This document shows, piece after piece, positions 12,914 to 23,400 of a stretch of 64,000 bases of DNA. The notes under the pieces are model-generated. The model did no database searches. It saw nothing but the letters and a program-made list of their open reading frames with translations, and was not told the origin of the DNA. Source of the stretch: Rhyzopertha dominica (Eukaryota > Arthropoda > Insecta > Coleoptera > Bostrichidae); assembly GCA_025024175.1 (NCBI GenBank), contig QCXZ01000064.1, positions 25,912,286-25,976,285 on the forward strand, read 5' to 3'. The stretch's first letter is position 1; each line of letters begins with the position of its first letter. Position numbers and translations under genes: made by a program.

Positions 12914-13470
12914 TAGGGATGTTGCGCATATTCGCAACCGCACCTGCAATCGCGGAGCTTTTGCATTTATTTCAGTATACGCATCTGCAATAACTGATGC
13001 GGAGATTTTACCGTGGCGGATTTTGTACAAGTTGCGATTCGCGTTCGAGACAAGAAATTGTTTGCGTGCCTATGTCTACCTAGTCATAATTTTGCATGAG
13101 TGTATTCTCGCCGCACTATGTTTTTGCAAATCAACCAGAACAAGTTTAGACCCGAATCTATAATCTCATCACCAACGTGCAGTGAGGTCTGGACTTATTT
13201 GAAACCAGATGAGCACGACTGAGTCTCAGTGTAAAATATGCCATAAAACATATTCTAGCAATGGTCGCACAACCATGTCTTTGCAGAATCATCTGAAATC
13301 GATGCACCCGGATAGATAAACAGGCAGATAAAGAAAATTGGAAAAAGGAGAAAATTATAATCCATTTCAATTGTTCATATACCTTAATTAATATTTCTTA
13401 AAAAAACGTCACATCCGCATCTGTATTTGCAACCACAGATGTGAGCCTTAAAATATCCGCAATATCACTA
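12914..13470. mobile_element. hAT-like non-autonomous element with imperfect TIRs
   Basis: The left end TAGGGATGTTGCGCATATT (12914) and the reverse complement of the right end TAGTGATATTGCGGATATT (ending 13470) agree at 16 of 19 positions. The interior encodes a BED-type finger remnant but no hAT catalytic domain. Possible 8-bp flanks ATTTAAAG and GTCCAAGG match only at four positions, so the target duplication is lost or never was one. Confidence 0.55.
13181..13318 (+). pseudogene. BED-type zinc finger remnant
   Basis: VWTYLKPDEHD, a frame slip, then SQCKICHKTYSSNGRTTMSL and QNHLKSMHPDR before a stop: the C-x2-C...H-x4-H pattern of BED fingers that bind hAT transposon ends. It sits inside the TIRs at 12914-13470 and is too short and broken to be a transposase. 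Confidence 0.55.
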
Positions 13471-14636
13471 GTCCAAGGCAGGTTCAGACTTATTATTGAT
13501 GTAATTGAGCAGTCTAAAATTGACTTAATTAGGTTCTCATAAAATTTATTAACATTATTTTCTTTGTTATTGATTTATACCTACATTTACAAATGAATAA
13601 TAATAGTAATAATAACATAAATTACAATATGTTGATTCTTATATTTAATACACGCACAAGAGGCTTTCACGAAATCACTGTTATGCGACAAACACTTTAG
13701 TGTTCATCCTTTCATATTTTAGGGCTGCATCACCGCCACCTTCGTATCTCAACTTTGCCGTATTTATCCAATAATTAAAGCCGTGCCACTGCAGCTTCGC
13801 CCCCGCGTGGTTGTAGTTATGCACACCTTGCGTTCCATAGTTTGCAACTTGTCGGTTGGCCTACATGCACAGAGGATTCCGCACGTCCCTTGTGGGTTCT
13901 ACCCCAGTAACCTTAGGGAATGCGGGTTAGGAGGCTAGGGCTAATAATACTGGTGTGATATTATGTTCACCGAATACACGCCACCGCCATTTGAAACTCG
14001 GCAAGCAATCTTTGCTGGATATTTAACAATTAGCGAGGATATATATGTATCTTTAAGTTAAACTTTGCTGTATTGAGTCATAAACAGTTTTGAAGCTTGC
14101 AATCCAGCACATACGGTGTGTGATCTCTTTCCAAAACATGGTCTGTTGGCCCATCGAATTATAAAAAGCTTACTTAAAGCGACGGAAAATAGCATTGACC
14201 TACAATAAATGATTTTTATGCTTAGCTTTATTCACTTCCCAATTGTGATCCGTTTTTATTAATTTCAAGTTAGATCGCGTTCTTTCAGAACATTAACTTC
14301 AGGTATTTCTATGTACTTACTTATAAGTAGCTTTTAGTGACGAATCAGAATAAGCATACAGAATTTTTCGTTTTCAAATACTTTAAACTATAGTTACGTA
14401 GGTATATAACAGCAGCTCCATAAAGTAAATTAAATTGAACATTGAGCTTATCTATTGTAGAGTTGGTATGAAGAAAATCAAATATTTCACCACAATACAA
14501 AAGAAAATAGCAGAAACTATCATCGGAAGATACTTTTTTTGGTGTAAACTATTGTGGTTTAGTAGATTATTAAATCAGCACAAGACTTAGCAGCTTGTCC
14601 ATCTAACTAAGCTTTTAGGACTAACTTTTACATTCA
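13471..14636. other. No recognised gene
   Basis: Contains a GC-richer stretch at about 13730-13960 that looks like part of a dispersed repeat; no family assigned. Confidence 0.35.
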
Positions 14637-14640
14637 CTAG

Positions 14641-15002
14641 TGTACCAAAATTATAGTAGAAAATGTAAACTGTTGGTAAAACTAACAAAACTTCACAACT
14701 TTAACAGTGGATGGAGTACCATGTTCATTGTTCAAATTAATATTAAAAAAAAAGTTATCACCTTGTGTGTGAACTTGAGTTCTTTTCTGTGTCGACAGCC
14801 TCGTGGCTCGAGCGCTTGTGGCCTGGTGTCAAGTATTATTAATTTTAATCATTATGTATATGCTAATTGTAATGTATTTCAGCTCAGAAGAAGTAAAAAA
14901 CTGTTTGTAATCGTAATCGAAAATATACAACTTGTCCTCCAACTGTAGTCTATGTTTTCTACAATCAGTCGCCGGACGTACCCACAACAACGTTTTGTTA
15001 CA
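14641..15002 (+). repeat. 5' LTR (362 bp)
   Basis: Begins TGTACCAAAATTATAGTAG and ends ACGTTTTGTTACA. It aligns along its full length with the 3' LTR, differing by about a dozen substitutions and two or three short gaps by eye, so the insertion is not very recent. Confidence 0.9.
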
Positions 15003-15005
15003 TCT

Positions 15006-15023
15006 TGGCGCCCACCTCGGGGC
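15006..15023 (+). other. Primer binding site
   Basis: TGGCGCCCACCTCGGGGC starts three bases after the 5' LTR. It begins with TGG, the complement of the tRNA CCA end, as in LTR retrotransposons. The tRNA is not identified. Confidence 0.75.
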
Positions 15024-15050
15024 TGATTGTTATTGACGATTGCTGAGGAC

Positions 15051-15886
15051 ATGCCATTGCGTCACTCACCCACAGGTGCTATTCTGAAGAAGTGCCAACC
15101 CACTGTTCGTGATGTTCTTCCTCTTCACAACGTTAAATCAGATCTGGAATCGGCCGGGAGCTCCAAAATATTACCGTCGGAAGTGGCAAGTACAGCAAGC
15201 TTTGAAAAACTTTCACAGCCAAAGGTATTGTGCAATCCAGATAAAGATCTTGTGAATTTAATACAAACAATTGTGAGATATACTATAGATACTGGTAAAA
15301 AACAAGCTCACGTAGATAATATAAATGTCACAAACAATAATCCCGTAGAAATGTCAAATAATGTTTTAGAGTTTGCTAAACTTGTTCCAATTTTTGATGA
15401 TAAGGGAAGCATTCACCCATGTGATTATGTATCGCAAATTGAGCAACTTATAACATTGTATCAAGTGCCGTTTAAACCATGTATGATAACTGATAAGTTT
15501 AAAGGTCAAGCAAGAGCATGGGCAAATGTTTTTCTACAAATTTAGAGCAATTCTGGGGCTATCCCCAACAATTAAAGGTAAAGTTAGCTTTAGAATCCGC
15601 TAAGTATAACGAATCAACGGGTTCATTAGTTGAACTTTATTTGAAATATGTAGAAATGTGTCGCCATCTACAACCACCATACACAGAAACTATTTTGATT
15701 ACAACAATTGCCCGCCACTATCCCCCTCACATTTCATGTTGTCTTGTAGGTGCGGCAAATATGTCCGAAGCTTTAGAACGCTTAAGACAGGCCGATTATT
15801 ATTATCGTCCACACATAGAACGCCACACTTCGTATAATGATGTGATCCCGAGTCAGATGATAGGGAATGGGGTATGTTCCATATAA
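15051..15886 (+). pseudogene. Gag-like protein, frameshifted
   Basis: The frame opens at ATG 15051 (MPLRHSPTGAIL) and runs to 15545; a one-base slip in a T-run near 15530 moves it into a second frame that continues to 15886. Together they read as one retroviral-like capsid: FDDKGSIHPCDYVSQIEQL, KGQARAWANVF, then LEQFWGYPQQLKVKLALES and LVELYLKYVEMCRHLQ, a pattern of Ty3/gypsy gag. There is no zinc knuckle. At about 15848 the reading changes to EWGMFHISRLKKFVSF, which resembles the last residues of gypsy pol (usually VFHVSRLKPF). So gag has been joined to the tail of pol by deletion. Not a toxin or host gene. Confidence 0.75.
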
Positions 15887-15989
15887 GTCGTCTAAAGAAA
15901 TTTGTTTCATTTTCGTAATACATTGTTTTCCTGTGGTTGGGTAATATCATGGCTCTTAAAAAAAGAAAAAGGTTTTTGTTTCGAACCCT

Positions 15990-16001
15990 GTGGGGGGCAG
16001 T
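15990..16001 (+). other. Polypurine-type tract
   Basis: GTGGGGGGCAG directly precedes the 3' LTR, where plus-strand DNA synthesis is primed. Confidence 0.55.
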
Positions 16002-16356
16002 TGTACCAAAATTATAGTAGAAAATGTGAACTGTAAAACTAACAGAACTTCACAACTTTAACAGTGGATGGCGTACCATGTTCATTGTTCAAATTAATAT
16101 AAAAAAAGTTCTCACCTTGTGTGTGAATTTGAGTTCTTTTCTGTGTCGACAGGCTCGTGGCTCGAGCGTTTGTGGCCTGGTGTCAGGTATTATTAATTTT
16201 AATCTTTGTGTATATGCTAATTGTAATGTATTTCAGCTCAGAAGAAGTAAAAAACTGTCTGTAATCGTAATCGAAAATATACAACTTGTCCTCCAACTGT
16301 AGTCTCTGTTTTCTACAATCAGTCGCCGGACCTACCCACAACAACGTTTTGTTACA
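16002..16356 (+). repeat. 3' LTR (355 bp)
   Basis: Begins TGTACCAAAATTATAGTAG, ends GTTTTGTTACA, followed by CTAG, the target duplication. Lacks a few bases present in the 5' LTR near its start. Confidence 0.9.
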
Positions 16357-16360
16357 CTAG

Positions 16361-17438
16361 CCACCCACCCCGGATTCGCACGGTAGTAGAGCATATTATA
16401 CCTATAACAAATACCTTCCAGTCGTTACCTCCATTCGCTCCAAAAGACTGATTATTATAGGAGAACGCATTCGTTATCGCTCGGCTTATATAGGAACATT
16501 GGGCTACAGCTGGGGGGCGCAACGTCAAGCGAGTCCCGTCATCCGCCAAAGAATTGTACTTGAGAGTCAGGATTTGATCTTATTGATCTTCAGAAATGTC
16601 AGGCAACCAGACCAGCATTTAAGTCGCAAGGTAAATGAAAGCCATTTGGAAATTTAATTTGTTGAAATTTCATGATATTTGACAAACAGCTTTTGAAAAA
16701 AATTAAATTTGTTGAAATAAAATCTCATTTGTTTTTTATCCTATGTATTTTCATAATGGGCTTTGAAAAACTTATGAATAAGTTACTACTCGCCTCATTC
16801 TCCTTATTAAAAAATAAGAATGAGAACTGCCGCGGGTAGAAGCTTGTCCTGACAACACAAGATGTCAAGAATAATTATTTAGGGTTGGCCGTTTTCATTG
16901 AAATACCCGGTATACAAATACCCTGGGACCGCAGCAAAACTGTTACGCGTCTGTTGGCTCCACTTTTGGGCTTGCGACTTTTCCTATTTTCAAATGAGCC
17001 GTCGCACAGTTGGCTAGAGATAATTTTTGAGTCATGTGTAATGGAGTTTCCCCTTTCCGCTAACCCCAGCAGAGAAGATTGCGTAGTTCTTTCTTTAAGT
17101 GCAGGATATATTAAACCGATCAAAATCTCTCCACCATTGAAGGAATAATTTCGAGGGTCGTTAATAGATCGCAAAACATCGGTAAATGGCGGAGATTTTA
17201 AAGATTGAACTACTGAAATTCACAAGGAAGAAAATAATTGACTGTCCCGTCACATTCTGTAGAGATATTGCTAAAATCATGGGTTATAATTAAAGGATCA
17301 CCCTTGACAATCTTGTTGAAGTGGACTGCTACTTTCTCTTTGAGCATTCGCAGGATCCATCTTGCACACTGTGGCATATCGAAATATTTTAGTCAAGCAA
17401 TTTTAGGAATCAAAATACCAAGATGATCGTGGCCATTT
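16361..17438. other. No recognised gene
   Basis: Open frames of 87-99 codons on both strands at 16875-17174 overlap each other and match no family I know. Confidence 0.35.
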
Positions 17439-17439
17439 A

Positions 17440-18490
17440 TGGGGAAACAGTTAAGGACTTAAACCACATGTCCCGTACTGGCTGTACACAACTGTGGTGA
17501 GACCTCTTGTCGCATACGCCGCCCTGGTATGGTGGGGCTCCACTGTAGAACGACACCTGCTGCATCTATGAAGATGCTGCTGGGACAGGAACGTAAGGGT
17601 AAAGTACGATGCCTGGAGGGCGCTTTTAGATTGCAGGTATTAGGTAACTTTAGAAATCCGGAGGGGGGAGCACCATATGGCGCCCTCTGTACCAAACGGA
17701 AGTCAAGCTATTCTCTCAATGACGAGAGATAGGATTAACACGACTATATGTTTTAATACACCGTAAAGAATCAATATCCCCGATAAGGAGGAGTGGTTGC
17801 TGAATGGTGAAAAATGCTTGTGCCACAACTGGTACACGGATGGGTCTAAAACAGACACAGGCACTGACGCGGGACATCCCCGAGGGTTTTCGCCCTTAGT
17901 TTGCCACTGATGGGCGTATTCCAAGCGGAAATTTATGAAATCCTGGCTTATAAGATAGCCAGGCGGCACTTCGGGTGCTTGCTTGCCTGTGTTAAGGGTG
18001 TGCTCCGGCCTACTACTGGACTGTGGTAACACATTAATAAGGTTGGCCAAACATAATTGGGTTAATTTAAAATTTGGGTGTCTGCTCATGCAGGCATCGA
18101 AGGCAATGAAAGGGTCGATAGGTTAGCGAAAAGAGCAGCGTCAGCAGTTTATTTCGGACCGCAGTTGCTATCCCAGAAAGCAGACTGATAAACACCTATA
18201 TAATACGGGTGTAGCGGAGAGTAGCACACGAAGGGTCTGCTCAGAAGAGAAGAAAACTCCGATTCACCTCCTCACCAACTGCAAACCGCTGGGATGCGAA
18301 AGGTTTGAAGAATTTGGCTCTCACTTTATTGAGAGTGAAGATCTCAATAGGTTAGCTTGGAAAGACATACTGCACTTCTTTGAGGAGGTAGGAATTTTCT
18401 AAGCTAAGGTGCGGGCACAATGGGTCGAAAGGTATAAGTGCATCGCCCCGCCCATTTGCGGGATTACACCGTAGAAGATAGAATAGAATA
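17440..18490 (+). pseudogene. LINE 3' part with RNase H domain, degenerate
   Basis: The plus strand reads, across frames, VVRPLVAYAALVWWGSTVE, then NWYTDGSKTDTGTDAG (RNase H first strand with catalytic Asp), HAGIEGNERVDRLAKRAASA (the last RNase H helix) and HLLTNCKPLGCERFEEFG to the end. This order is that of I/R1/LOA-type LINEs that carry RNase H after RT. A TAGAA-type short repeat at 18478-18495 looks like the 3' tail. 5' truncated near 17440. Confidence 0.75.
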
Positions 18491-18495
18491 GAGTG

Positions 18496-20052
18496 ACAGA
18501 AAATTTGCAGTTATATAGATGTTGCTCTCAGGGGAGCGTCTTCTCACCGACGCTGTGAAGCCTTAAAGTACACGATCTTTTATAGGAATTAAACAAAGGG
18601 GGGTTTAAAAACAAACCGAACAGTATCAACACTAGGGAGCGAGAAGTTTGGAGAAGCCGTATGGAATTTAGCACAGCTGGTACTACCAATCATGTAGTTC
18701 TGATGTATAAAGGCTAACATTTACAAATACCTCAGAAGCACAAACTGCCAACACTGTATACCAGGCTGACATTCATGCCAGACTTGGAAAAGGTTATCCG
18801 TAAACTGAAATCGAAAATGGTTTAGTGTATTTATACTATATGTATTCATCAACATACGTGCAAAAGGTCAGCTAAGAAAGTTACATGTAAGTACTATTAC
18901 TACTGTATTCCTTACACCCTGTGATCTCAGAAGCATACATGGCAGTCTATATGTAAATGATCGCGAACATACACCTCTTAGAAGGACCCCTACGCCAAAA
19001 TGATCAGGTAATGAAATGACAGTTAAAAGCTGGAATTTTGATTTTTTTTTTGTAATTAGTTAAGACTGTCATGTGGCGAAAATACAACTTATCTTTTATT
19101 ACACATAACATGTAATATATTTTAGGGGTGCAATTTTATATAATTGTTTAGATGACACACTGGAACTCAAGACAGATTCCGCCATGTTTAACAAACAATA
19201 AACACAAAAACACATTTCTGTTAATAGCATTTTTTATCAAATCAGGAATTACCATTTAGAAACCACCCACTTCATTCATTAAAATCATTTATTCATTTAT
19301 TATTACAGACTAGTTATTATAAATTTTAAATAACTACAGTCTACTATTAAATTTATACAGCTTTCATTTTTCTTTATTTCGTCTGAGCACCAATAACATC
19401 ATTGAAAACAATCTCATCTAGAAAACAGCATGTTACCCAATGCAGTATGTGTAAAAGTATTGAAAAGTAATACATATTTATCTATACAGTAGTTGCTGTA
19501 AACTCTAGGCAAACTTCGCTAAATGCGAATAACTCCAGTGATATTGGTTGAAGCGAATTCGTAATCAAGCAGATGGAGCATTAGTTATTTATTTACTAAG
19601 TAATCCTGGAAATGGCAGATATTTTATTGCTTTCCTGGTGGAAAGTTTCCCCAACATGTACATTTGAGTGTTACAAAATTTAAAAGTCCAGGAAATTCCT
19701 CTACTTTGAATTATCTAATCATTATCCTTGTACTTTGCAACCTACTTCATCCTTTTATGACAATACATCTGAACAATATGAATGGTATTAATACAAGCAG
19801 CTGTATATTACTTGGTGCTGCCGAGATTGTTTTCAAAACCGTCATATGCTTTTGTTCCTCATCATTGTTATCGATGGACGTTGTTAGTGAATCAGGCAGT
19901 TATCATTTTTTAAACGCATTTCTTTAACTCGTATTATTTATAAGCTCGACGCATCGCGCGTCACTACACTCTTACGGATTTTGTCACATTTGTTACTATC
20001 ACAGACAATTTTAGTGTGGACCCACAAAATCCTTCAGCAGTTCAACCCGTAT
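18496..20052. other. Downstream region of the ZP gene, no recognised gene
   Basis: AT-rich. The ZP 3' UTR should occupy part of the right side. Frames of up to 87 codons here show no family resemblance. Confidence 0.35.
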
Positions 20053-20415
20053 CTACAACAACAACCTAAAGATGGCAAGCGTAGCTATAAGCAGATGCAG
20101 CCGGAACTGCGTTGCTTCATTCTCAGCTACTATGGAGGTGTATTCCTCTTCCTTAAGTATCCCCAGGCTGGCGGGACGTTCGTCGAGCCTGACTACCTTC
20201 CTATCCAGTGTCTGATTGCCGACGAACAGTTTCTTGTTGTTGAGGAACACGGTTTGATTAGCTTGCGCTGCTTCAGCTGTTTCGGCGCCATCCTCGTAAT
20301 TGACCTTAATGAAGGATGTGATTGTGATCTCGAAAATTTTGTTGGGATCTGCCGGCATGCTTGGAAGAGATCGACGTCTTCGGCCATATCCGATTTGCCC
20401 GTCACTACATTCAAC
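20053..20415 (-). CDS. ZP gene terminal coding exon D
   Basis: Acceptor TTTTTTGTTTCAG precedes VECSDGQIGYG. The exon supplies the last ZP-C cysteine, then RRRR (probable proprotein convertase site), an acidic polar stretch of about 85 residues with two possible N-glycosylation sites (NQT twice), and a short hydrophobic C-terminus directly before the stop at 20053-20055. The tail is compatible with GPI attachment or a minimal membrane anchor. The 3' UTR continues to the left; an AATAAA on the minus strand lies at 19588-19593, one possible polyadenylation signal. Confidence 0.9.
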   Translation of the reverse strand, partial: VECSDGQIGYGRRRRSLPSMPADPNKIFEITITSFIKVNYEDGAETAEAAQANQTVFLNNKKLFVGNQTLDRKVVRLDERPASLGILKEEEYTSIVAENEATQFRLHLLIATLAIFRLLL

Positions 20416-23400
20416 CTGAAACAAAAAACATCCATATTATGCTTCTAGAATACGCATGATAGTATTGTGTTAAAGATAAAACGTATCGACCCTAACCACC
20501 TTATTTATAGTAAATTCATCATTAAACGCATTACGAATGCATTATGACTGTCGGGATATTGGAATAAATCAATTACGTATTCAGTCTATTACTAAATCAG
20601 TGGTAGTGGATTGAAAACCCAATTACTGGTGATACATAGTGCAAAGATTATGACAGAAAATACAAAAATTAACACAGATTAAAGCAAGTTTATTAAATCA
20701 AATAAGAGGAACACAATAAACAAACTTTTCTTAGGTTAAACATGTGGGAATTTCGTTAATAATCTTCTGATTGCTGTCAGTAGTGGAATGTTTTCCTCGA
20801 GATTGTATTACATCATCAATGATGGCCTAATTTTGCTGGCCTCTCAAATTCGCTAGTCTGTAGAAAACTTTGATTAATAAAAATAAAACCAGATGTACAC
20901 GGGCGTTTAAAAATTAATCACAAAGAAAAATAAATTAACTAAAATCTAATGCAAAGTTATGGGCATATGCGTATAAAGTGTTTTAGAGTGGCCATTTACT
21001 TTTGAGTGCTCCTTTGAATATCCCAATACCTGATTAAGACATTTGGGATCACTGGTTTTGTTATTTATTATTTGTACAAAAGGAAAAGTATTGTAGTAAA
21101 ATCGATTTCTGCATGGTGTTTGAATATGTAGAGAACAGTCTTGATTTAAAAAATATTACACAAATTAGCTTCAGCTATCTGTATGAAATTGAAGCTATAG
21201 TATTTTTGCATAACTTGTGGGTGTTATAAAAATCGAAGCTCGATTTGTCATCTGCTGTCCAAATATGAGCAAACCTATTACTAGAACATTTTATATTGTT
21301 GCATAATCAGCGCCATCTGTGGACCGTAGTTGTAGGCGTGTAAATGCGGTGTAGTAGGACACTGCAAGTAGTGATCCTAGCGAGAGAGCGCGGGCAGTTT
21401 TGAATTCGAATAAGGGTTATNAAGCGNACAAAAGGTTACGTGAAGCAGTTGTTTTTAGTGCAATTGTATATAATAGTGTAGTGGTTTAGTGAAGTATCAG
21501 TGTTAAAACAGTAGTGTTTTGAACTAGTTGTGTTTAGACTTAGTGTATTTAGTATAATTCAGAAATCCGCAGTTTTCGAGCCCGTTCGTCGTAACAATGT
21601 TAGATAGGGACTTTTGTAAGCTTTAACCGAGTTAATGCAAACTGTTCGCACATTATTTCTTTGACTTCAGGGAATAATACAGCGATTACTCGTACTTTGA
21701 GAAGCGTGATTGACTATCATAGGAGTATCACAACCTAAAGAAGTACAGAAATATACTATGGCTAGAACCAATAATACAGATGGAATTTATAGTTATTTTA
21801 CAATTACGTCCATAATATAAAATAAATAAGTATTCTGCCATACGTAAATTTTTAAGGGATCATCAAATAATACCAAACTGAGTTGCATATGTGGCTAGCC
21901 GGGTATGAATTGAACGACGTATAGATTAAATATAAAAAAGAAGTAAGATAAATACATATGCATATTAAAGAATTGAAGCGGAAGAGCGACAGTTCCTAAC
22001 TTGCCGAAAATCACGTTTGCTTACAAATCGAAAATGGTCCGAAGAAACTGTAAAGCCACTTCTAGATTTTCTGCTCATAATACCGGAATGTAGGGTATAA
22101 CATCACAAAACTTTAGATTTTGTTAAAGTATGATGAGAAAGGACCAAACTTACTATAGCCCAATCAACCAATGGTTTATAGGCAGACTTTCATGCACACT
22201 TATTTATACTTTTTGACGATGTTAAGAAAACGTTTGAAAATGTACTCGTGTACCGATTGTTCAGGAATTTTGAGTCATCTTGAATAACGTGGAAAATACA
22301 GTGTTTCCATATTATAGATAGGTACATTCCTGTAGAATTTCAAGACTACGGGTGCGATTCCCTATATTCCTTGGCCGTAAACTACTACACTACCAGCTGT
22401 GAGCGTTGCAAATTGTGGTAATATGACAATTAAAGAACAATGCCCTTGAAGTAAAAACATGGAAATATTTCAAACTAATTTTTATTGCCTTCTAATAGAG
22501 GAATACAATTTAGTAAAAAAAAATATGTGGATAATCGCCCCGTCATCTTAAGGTTCTCTGTGCACCTAAAAAGACCTTCCATTTTATATAGCATAATTCA
22601 AATTCGGTGGGATACATGTATACCGAAGTCCTGGTCTTTGGAAAGGACATGTCACTATGAGCTGTCAAAATAACGCCCTGTTTTTGATATCTGGCTTATA
22701 TGCTTAAAGAACGATAATGATGAGTGGTACCGGTGAAGACGCTATTATAAACAAGATTGCTTCAATTTATTACATCAAACTATGTTTTTAATGCCCAATA
22801 AGTTCGTTTATTCTTAATTAGCGATGCTATGAGTTCAAATGCCATAATGGCGGAGAGAAGTTTGTCATATGTGATAACCGCATTGATTTACTTCCATATT
22901 CAAATACAGAATACTGTATCGCAAAAATATTTTCAAAAATTTTTATTTACTCAATCGCTTTAAAATAGTCGAAAACGTAAAAAAAACAAAATTTGAGACA
23001 AAAAATTTCTTGTTTGTGGGTCTGCAGCACATGTGGACGCGATAACTTTTTGAAAGACTTTACATATATGAACTTGAAATTTGGCATACTTACATATAAA
23101 TCTCAACTACCCAAAGCGACCTTTTTTTTGGGGGTAAGTGGGGTATCTAGAAGGGGGTGAAATCGAGGGGTAACTACACTTTTTCCAAATGTTCGGTATT
23201 TTATTTTCTTTTTCGTTTAAGTATGTGATTAGGAGTATAATTGCAAGTATTATTCGTCCCTATAAATTTTCGGCGCAGCAAACTGTTTAGAAGATATTAC
23301 GAAAAAAATTAGTTAAAATAACTGTTTTTCCTAAATACCTCCGAAAATACTTAAAATGAAAATACCATCAGATAGGAAATAAAATTTCTCACAAAAACTA

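Larger units (their letters stand above)
14641..16356 (+). mobile_element. Compact Ty3/gypsy-like LTR retrotransposon, internally deleted
   Basis: Two direct LTRs (14641-15002 and 16002-16356), both TG...CA, flank a 1-kb interior with a tRNA-type primer binding site, a gag-like frame, the last residues of a pol frame and a purine tract. The 4-bp target duplication CTAG is present on both sides (14637-14640 and 16357-16360). All of protease, RT and most of integrase is absent, so it needs help from a full-length relative. Confidence 0.88.

Noticed and set aside
16875..17174. Opposed open frames of 87-99 codons
   Set aside because: They overlap each other, match no family and lack splice or start context.
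19981..20448. 155-codon plus-strand frame
   Set aside because: It is antisense to ZP exon D, whose minus-strand reading has family motifs and splice sites.
21300..21360. GCGCCATCTGTGG as a CTCF site or transposon leader
   Set aside because: One base short of a CTCF core and no transposon body was found next to it.
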